From Paragonimus skrjabini miyazakii (lineage: Eukaryota; Platyhelminthes; Trematoda; Plagiorchiida; Troglotrematidae), in NCBI GenBank assembly GCA_014338405.1, contig JTDE01000294.1:187586-251585 (forward strand): DNA of 64,000 nt, in the 5' to 3' direction. Shown here piece after piece: positions 52,901 to 61,900 of the stretch. Under the pieces are notes generated by a model. It saw nothing but the letters and a program-made list of their open reading frames with translations. It ran no database searches and was not told the DNA's origin. Every line of letters begins with the position of its first letter. Position 1 is the stretch's first letter. Made by a program: the position numbers and the translations under genes.

Positions 52901-55900
52901 TCATGAGGTCAAGGACTGTCAACCTAAAGATGATGGGAAATGTTGGTATTTTTTTCGACCGTTCATAAGTTAGGTTTGCTGAAGTTGTTCTGATTGTGTC
53001 TAAAATTTTAAAAAACTGCTAGCCACGTACATGCTGTAAGCATACTCCAAAGAAATCAGTTTGTTTGGTTAGTTATGCTGCGTTGACGATTGTGCGTATA
53101 TTTGTAAACGCATGCTTAAAGGTTGTACTACGTATATATAGCCAGCATTGGACAATTTCCAATAACATCAGCCACGTTTGCGTGGCCGATCGTGCAGTCC
53201 ACCTGAAACGCGCCCTGTGGTGTCCAAAAAAAGGCTGTTTACCATGCAGAGTGGGTGATAATTGCAATGGCAGATCAGTATTAATCATGGTTCAATGCAG
53301 TCTTCTTCTTGTTAGCATTTCATTCTTGATAAATGTAAAACCACGGAACAGAAATTGGTGTGAATTCATTATTTGGAATTGTGAGCGGAAATACGTTGTA
53401 CATGCACGTATGTATATAATTTTAAACTGCAATAGAAATCGTTTAGGTGTAGCTCTGTAAAACGTCGAGTTTTCATTTATTCCACACAATTGTATGGGAT
53501 AAATACCATCAACTTATAGCTGGTTTTCTTTTCGTTCGTATAGTAGGTCGGATTTCCAATTCACACCGCTCAATCTCAAACCTACACTCCATGACCCGTT
53601 TCTCCCTAAGTCTAGAGTGATCAGTTATAAAGAGTGTGAAAAAAGAACCTGACCAGCTATTCTTCACTTTGTCAGTCAACGCTTACCTTCAATCCGCTAT
53701 CAGTTCTGTGAACATCGCTTTGTGACGGGGAATTTTTGTGTACTTCAGTTTTCGCCTCGTTAACTTTTAGCATCATCATAGGACTATCTAGTGTTACAAA
53801 GACAGACAGTAACTGTCAGCTGTAGAAGTTGTATTGATTAAATCAGAAATGTTAACGTAATTCTTGAATTTTTTTCTATTCATGTTAACTGGTACATAAT
53901 ATGTCAACATATCAATTATAATGTTAACCTAAAAAAGAAACAATGTTCAACGTATCATTATCACCACGAATATTAAAATGTCAGCTACTTTTGCAACTGA
54001 CCGGAGCAACTGTTTATATTTCTAACTAATTAATAAACGATTAATAAGGAGGAACTTTTGTTTTTAAAATTTAGACATTATAAACATGATAAAATTTAAC
54101 CATCGCACTCAACTGATTGTAACTGTTGCACTACCAACAGGTTTTCAATGTTTCTTTTAAATAAATGCATTACACGTGAATTTTGTTCCTGGTGGAGCTC
54201 CTCAATACCGTATACTATTGCGACGACTGGAAACTGAATTGTGGCAAGCTTGCCTCAGACAACTGTGTTGACCACTGAGCCACTGACTTCAAATTAGACT
54301 TTAACAAATTATCACAAGCAAAGCTTGACCGAATTCGCTTTTGAGTGAGGCTCGGACTGCTCGATCGCTTTCAGAACAGCAATAACTGCTTTCGTAATTC
54401 CGGTCGATGACCTATCGGCTGGCACCTCTGTCCAAGTTGAAGTCATAAAACTTGTTAACTTATACGATATTTAGAGTGTTGGTGGTTAGCGGAAGATTAT
54501 TGCAAACATAGTTCAATATCACATTCTTGATCGCAAAGTTAACACCCCCCTGATTTTTCGGTCACTTTTGTATATTCTTACGTAAACTTAATACTGTTGC
54601 ATTAATTTTAAAATTGGAATCAATACAATTAACAACGATTTTCTTACAGAACGAAAAACTTGATCACGCAGGCTATTTTGGACAATGATTTTATGAAGCA
54701 CTTGGATCCTTGGCAAATCGCCGAAATCGTGGAATCAATGTGTCCTATGAGGTGCGCGCGGCTATCTTGGATAATTCAAGAAGGCGATATCGGCTCTGTT
54801 GTCTACGTATTAGAAGGTGATTGAGTAAATTTGAGTATACCGGCTAGCAAGTTGACTTATTTCAGTGTGACTGCTAGAATTTACATTAATTTCATTAGAG
54901 TGAGCGTTTTTCTTCATGCTCAGTTTGAGTTAACGCCAACTTTTTAACACCTCATGATGAGTTTTCTATTAACCCTGGTCATCATTAGGTTCGATGCTCA
55001 TCCAAGTTATCAGTCAAGGGAAACTGGCGGGTGAAGCCAGTACAATTACGTTACATGTCGGAAAGCCAAATCAATATAAAAGCGCAACCATATTAGTTTG
55101 CCGACGAAGATGGAATGGGTTAATTGCTTTTATTCTACACAACTTGACTTTTGAGTTAGCAACTAAGTAAATGTTTCAGCAACGCAGGTTGAACGTGTGT
55201 GTGTTAGCTAAATATCCTATCGCCTTTTGAAAAAGTGTAAGCTCAATATCAACCTCCTGTCTTGGAACGCTTAAATGTCATCACGTAACTAACAAAACAA
55301 TTTCAAAAAGACAGGCATTGTCAGTGACCAACATCCTTAAACTATTTTCCCAATAGGAGCGAAACCAGAGGCGTTTAACAGAGAATATTTTAGGCAGCCA
55401 TATGTAAAGTGATTATCCTTTGATGAGTTAATATTTGTGGATATATATAAATGCATTAACTGAAACTTCTGTTAGGTGTTCATTATTATTCAACGTAAAC
55501 TTCCTCAATTCTACCAAAACAGATATAAACACGTTTGAATGTCTAACACAGCAAAATAGTTTAGAAAACTTGTTTAAATTCAGGGTAACTGCCAAGTTAG
55601 TTTTGCAGCCCTCTAATGTTATACATTCGGACGATAGCTAACAAGTTATTCACTAATTAACGTGTGGGTTTCGATTCCCACAAAGTAAACGGGATAATAA
55701 TTCGGGTTGAGTATATTGTTCATTCTCGTTTTCTAAAAGTCCCTTAATTCGGTTTGCTTTATCCAAGAACTCACATCCGATATCTAAGACAGCAATCGTG
55801 TTAGATACGTAAACAGTTGAAATTGTTATGCATGTACAGCGAGATGACAAACGTGTCAGCGGTTTTGTTCAGTAGATTGTTTTGTTGTGCTTAAATCAAA

Positions 55901-58900
55901 TATAATTAAAACATTATTGAGTTCACTTCACGTTTCAGGTGAGTGCGGCCTTTTATGACAGTGGTTTGACCCCGAGCAGAATCAATAAATCGACATGCTG
56001 CCTGACAGCCAGATCAACGGATCTGAACATTTTGCATTTTATGTAAACAGTTGTCCGAATGTACTGACCGCCAGTATAATTCGACTGTACGAAATTGATA
56101 ACGAAATAGAGTTAATATATTGAACACATTAAAAGTAGACTGTAATCATGCCAATTGCACGTTTTAATAATTAGACATTGCTAATCGTTGGAACATTAGA
56201 CCACACCATATTTCAATTCAATTCGTTTACCTACTGTACTAAGTAAACCACTTCTGACCTCGGTGGTTACAACTGATTTCGTTAACAGATGACTGTGTTC
56301 TATCTGGAAAGATACCTGGCACCGGCATAAATATAATTCTCTAGTGCGAAGCTAAAAACTGCGACAATCTTACTAGACCTGAAACGTGTATTACCAAGTT
56401 TCAAAGGTTGTACCTGCCAGTGAGTTTTAGAAACGTGGGCATAGCCTCTCTAATTTATTAAAAACAGATACTGTAATCATTAGAGTGGAAGATCCGCCGG
56501 GGTTTTTATAATGAGCTGATTTACACTGTAACGCTTACGGATTTTGAACTGAAATAGTTTATCATCTGGACCCTTTAGCTCACCATAAACCTGAGTGTTG
56601 TATGTTATTTACACATTCTGAATTATTGATGTGCCAATATTCATCAGTGGTTCAATCACGTTTTATTTTGTTGACAAAAATGTGGGCAAACTATTATAAG
56701 TATTCAACTTAAGGAGGCCCTGAACATCAAACTGGTTGAGCATTTTTGCTTGAGAATATTTAGAAACGTTCAACGTCCTGTAATGAAAGTGGGAACAGCA
56801 AAACAACTTTATAATGGGTTTCACTAAAAACTGTAGTAGTTGACACGAAATTCGTTCGAGTCATAGCGTGACATACCACTTTAAGCGAACATAACATTCA
56901 TTATAAAAACCTTGCATTCAATCGTGAACGATTGAAAACGCAACATCACCTACTCGTTAACATCCACTTAAACGACACACGTGTGAGGCTTAAACATGAG
57001 ACTGTTCTGATAAGGAAATGAACATGCAGTTTTTAACTGACATCATCCGAAATAATCTTTAAGTCCAGTTGACTGGGAATGTGAAGCAATTGTCTGTGTG
57101 GATGTGCGAAAAAAGCTTCCGCTATCCAGTATTGTATGGCGCATGAAAATAACTACGACCAATTTAATATGTGTGGATTTCTATCCGCTCGGTTTCCGAC
57201 ACTTAATAGACCTGACCTTCAAAAATGAACCAGTCTATTAAGCAACATGCATACACGTCTTAAAACCATCCATCCCTTACTAAACACTTTTTGGCCTTGA
57301 ACCTTTAGGAAGAACATGTCAAATGCTCAAAAAAACTTTTACTTTGCTTGAGGGTACTGCTGGTATCATTAATTTAACATTTATTTGAACAGATTAACTT
57401 ATAAGTAATTTACTCTGCTGTGTTTTAATTGTGATTACGCAAATAAAGCTGAATCAATTAATTTAGTGTGGCTGACATAAGGTGTATTCGGAAAAGGAGA
57501 ATATAATCGCACTTTATCAGATATACACAGCGCTGTACTGAGTGTTACAACATACGTTAACAAACAAGTTGAGCTTAGTACTTCTCAAGCGTGCTAAGGT
57601 TTACGGAGGTTCGGAATATCGATGCAGTTAACTTAGAGCAACTAAATGAATGATTAATCCATGGATAATGTTTTTATTGACTCGCCGCGCTGCGCTTGTT
57701 AAGTAACTGAAAACTATTTGATCGATTGAGCGGGAAGTAATGGCGTAGCTGTCAGCTCACCTTGTCCCAAATGTAGCAGATTCTCTTAACTGATTCATCG
57801 AAAGAGCTAACTAGATATTTAGCAGTCCAAACGAAGAAGTTGGAAGTAACTTCAAAAGTCTTGAGTGAACGGTCAGTCGCAATATCTTATGAGCAAGAGA
57901 AATGCGAGAGTGCTGCATTCGATTCAGATTTCGTCTAGAGTACAGGTCATGCCGATCACGTAGTTTAATGTCATTAACTTTATAACTGACGGTCACAATT
58001 AAATGAGCAATGAATGCCTTGCTTCTGGTAAGTTGCAATTTTCCGTAATATTCTGCCAACATTTTCAACTCCCATACATTCTAAAATGGGGGACTTAAAG
58101 AAACTCCTGCAGATGGTTCTCTAGTTGGGCACATGATAACTTTCTGTATTTTCCCCCAATCAGACAATTCTCCAAGCCAATCTTACGTTAAGTATTCACG
58201 ACCCGGCATAAAACCGCTTTATTAAAAACATATCTTGTGCTTTCTGCGTCTTCCAACCACAAGCATAATATGAATATTTTAATAAAAATGTATCCACGTC
58301 TTCATTACACGCAAGGTGAACTATGGAGACAATTACAACATAAATGTTTTATCGTCATTCTATTTGAAAGTCGTGTAAAAGAATGTTTTATGGTCACCGG
58401 TGAGCGAAATGTGATTTTAATCTACACATACATTGAAAATCAGTGAAATTATTGCGTTTCTCTAAGCCAATCACATGTACTAAGTTTCTGTGTGACTGTG
58501 AGTATTGTCAAGCAGACAGAATAATCTTTTGTAAAACCAGACAAAAGATTGGATAATTTAGATCACTTATGTAATTATCGACATCAATTTATGTAATTTT
58601 CTGAGGTGTGTAACTTTAGGTTCCAATGCATTAATCATGCGCAAATCCTCATCATACTTATGGGAAAACTTCCTCAACATATAGTTAGCTCCGTCGACTA
58701 GAAAGAACATTTTTAAATTATGTGTATACAGTTTCAACTTATTTTCAAGCAGTAGCTCATTCTGGCATATTAACTAGCATTCTTTTTTCACCAAGTTCAT
58801 GCAGCTGACATAAAGGTATACGTTGCTTAATGCAAACTTCCGGATTCAATCCGCCAGCCTCGCACTAATTACATCCAAAATTTAAACCACGACGAATGGT

Positions 58901-61900
58901 GACACCAACTTCACTAAGCAAACTAACAATCATAAATCTATATTAAGGTAGATGGGTTGCGGAAACCAACAACTTTTGCACACACAACACTGAAAATTAT
59001 TCTGGTCAACACAGACGCCCTTGTGATCGAAGGTGTTAGGTCTGAAGTACACCGTACGCACGGGGAATAAATTCATCGCATCAACATTCGAGCGTGTATT
59101 CAATAGTTGATTCGCAGTTGTTACAGTTGTTTACATATGTGATTAAATCAGCCACCTACATAGGGAATCTATCTTTAGTGAATCCGGACGCCGCGTAGCC
59201 TCGTTACTTAATCTGTCATCGTAACGAAAGTCAGATGAAAGACTTGGCAAAGATCGCGCTTTACTTTCGTAACATTACCCTCTCACCTTGACAACAAGAG
59301 TCACAACTCGGCAGCATCTATCTGCGCTTCAAAGCATACTAAACCTGACAATGTCTACATATGCAAAGTAGTCTTCTGTTCATCACAGTCTGACGAACAC
59401 CCTGTTTTAGAACCTTTACATGAAGACAGGAAAACAGTAACACGTCAATCAGTCACTAAACAATATTCTGCATGTGTCAGCTGGTAATTTACAGCTCTCC
59501 AGTGCTGTGCGAAATTAAAATGTAAACAACTATAGCTCTCACGACAAGTCCGAATCTCGGGTATTTTCCCTTACTGATTAAAAATCGATAAGTTTAAAAA
59601 TCCCAAGTTATTGTTAGGTTCAGCCTTGAACGTGCTAGGTGAATTTAACAATTGGATGATACGATTATGTCGAGTGAATTTAAAATAACACAAACTTACT
59701 GTCTACAGCGAGGTAGTCATGGAAGTGTTCCAGTTTAGAAAGGCATCCTATAGTTTTTTGCCCGAGTGCCATCTGACAAAAAAACTCTGAATGATTAACT
59801 GTATATATTGAATTAAGAAGCACTTCGGGTAGTTTATAAGAATAGACAGTTACATTTTGTTGGAACAGAAACGTTTGTGTGGAGATTCAGCGTCATGTAC
59901 AGTTACGTATAGAGGATCAGTTACTCGACTCCAGTATATATTATGCCTAAAGATAAAGGCACGTCCGCCAAACCATTACTTACCTCAGAATATACTTTGT
60001 TACGGCAAGTTGAATAAGACTAATTTATCGACTTGACGGAACGCTTGAAAATTCACTTCCTTTCGCAATTTACTCAGCAATGTTCAAATTATTTCACATT
60101 GCCTTGGCCCGATTTATTTTGAATGTACTGTAGACGGACTGGTCGGGGTGATGCAGGCTGGTGAACGACTGCGAGAAATGGGACCTGGAAATGTCTTTGG
60201 CGAGTTGGCAATCCTTTACAATTGCACTCGAACTGCCAGCGTCAGAGGTAACACGCTTTTATATATTTTGTATTGCAAAACGACGTATATTATTATCATT
60301 TCTCGTAAGACAAATGAAGTTCAGTTGTCTGAGGTTGTCGTTTGAACAATATACCCATTGTGTGATATTTTTAGCAAAACCTTTTATGCAAGTCTCTTAT
60401 TAAAATCAGATGCTGGGCTGCTACAACACTTTTGCTGTTTAGGGATTTCGGTGTAAGCTTTTGTGAACTTCACTGTATATAAAAAGAAACTAAACATTTA
60501 ATCACCAGCAATATTCCACAAAGTTTACCGGAAGTTAACCTTCAGGTAGATTCTTCTGTTCAAAATATGTCACTTTCGTCAAGTCTAACGTTTGGTTTTA
60601 TATTTTCCCATCCGTTGCCTGAACTCCTCGGTATATTCTCTTAACCTTGTAGCCTCACTTGTAGCGGTTCACTATTTGTGATTTTTAAAATGCGAACAAG
60701 AGAGTGATTGAATTCTTCGCCTCATTGTTTACTGTTGTCTATGAAACTGGCCAATATTTACATAAACGCCCACCTTGTTGTCTTCAATAATCTCAAAATA
60801 TCACTCATAATAACCATTAAATATATATTACAGCCTCATTTATTCAAAACATTCATTGATTTTTTTTTAACGCACGTTCTGTTTGCAGAAAAAGATCGTG
60901 TTGTTTAAGCAAGAAGAATTATCAATCATCAAGTAACTTCTTGAGTTTGTAATTCGTTAATTACAGTACAAACCTTTAACCAGCCAGCCTCATTGTTTCC
61001 GACTGTTTCGTGTAACTGTATTGGTTATTGTTTGAATACTCGTTGAGTCAAATGGAACAGAACTATTTGTGTGTTGAATTTCATGTTGGCATTTAGTCGT
61101 GGAAAATGATGAAAGGGTCATTTCGTACGGTTAATAAATACGAATTTCAACCGATGTCCGATGATTGTTGTGACAGTCACGCTCATCAAGTTATACCATA
61201 TGGCATTGACGCAACCTACATGTGGATTGTCATGTGTGATAACAGTCCATTAATTCGTTTGGCAATTTCATTCGATACAAACTTGTCTTACTTGGTGTGC
61301 TGTTAAACAACATTGTGAACAAAGCAGTCACATACGTTAGTCTTGTTCGCCCACGCGACTCAGCTTAGCTAGTTGACGGAATAAACGCACTTCAACAAAT
61401 TATATAGGTCACTAGATAACGATTGGGGATGGTGGGCTTTCGAACGCTGTTACCCTGATTGTTTGGTAGAGTGACATTAATCCTGTCGCGTTATTATAGT
61501 GGGTTGAACCACCACAGGCAGGCACTTGAAAGTGCTTGCAAACCACGACTCAGTAGAATCACGGAATATGTCAGTAGTACCACATTGTTAGTCTTCCAAT
61601 GATCACTTCTCAAATTCGATTAGATAATTATGACTTTGCGTATTTTGGTGTAATTACGCGAGTGGTATAATAGTTATGATGAACTCTGTTCGCTACCTCA
61701 TCTTCCTCAGGTTCTCAACAAATATCTTCCATCCTATAAAACTTGGAGTTATCTCACTTCGTCTGGTTATCGTAGACCAATAATCAAGCAAAATGAACAT
61801 CTGATAATTTCCTGGGAGTCTGTCACTGCAACATCACATATCGTCTCACCGTAGCTGTTATCTTTAGATAAAACTGTGGTCTGCTGTATGGACACAATGC

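Larger units (their letters stand above)
19932..54649 (+). other. PKG intron 1 (34.7 kb) carrying repeats and gene relics
   Basis: Bounded by donor GTAAGT (19932) and acceptor TTCTTACAG (54649), phase 2. Contents are annotated separately. Parts in which I recognise nothing beyond short ORFs: 19932-21230, 21270-23180, 24300-29500, 30200-33490, 34870-38800, 39450-42080, 48480-49970, 50180-51370 and 52070-54160. The 271-base N gap at 45231-45501 also lies in it, so its true length is uncertain. Confidence 0.9.

Noticed and set aside
53065..53460. 131-codon + strand ORF
   Set aside because: No recognised domain, and the opposite strand is equally open; compatible with chance.
55655..55685. tRNA T-arm-like GTGGGTTTCGATTCCCAC
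   Set aside because: No A box, D-arm or acceptor stem within 80 bp; not a tRNA gene and no repeat partner found.
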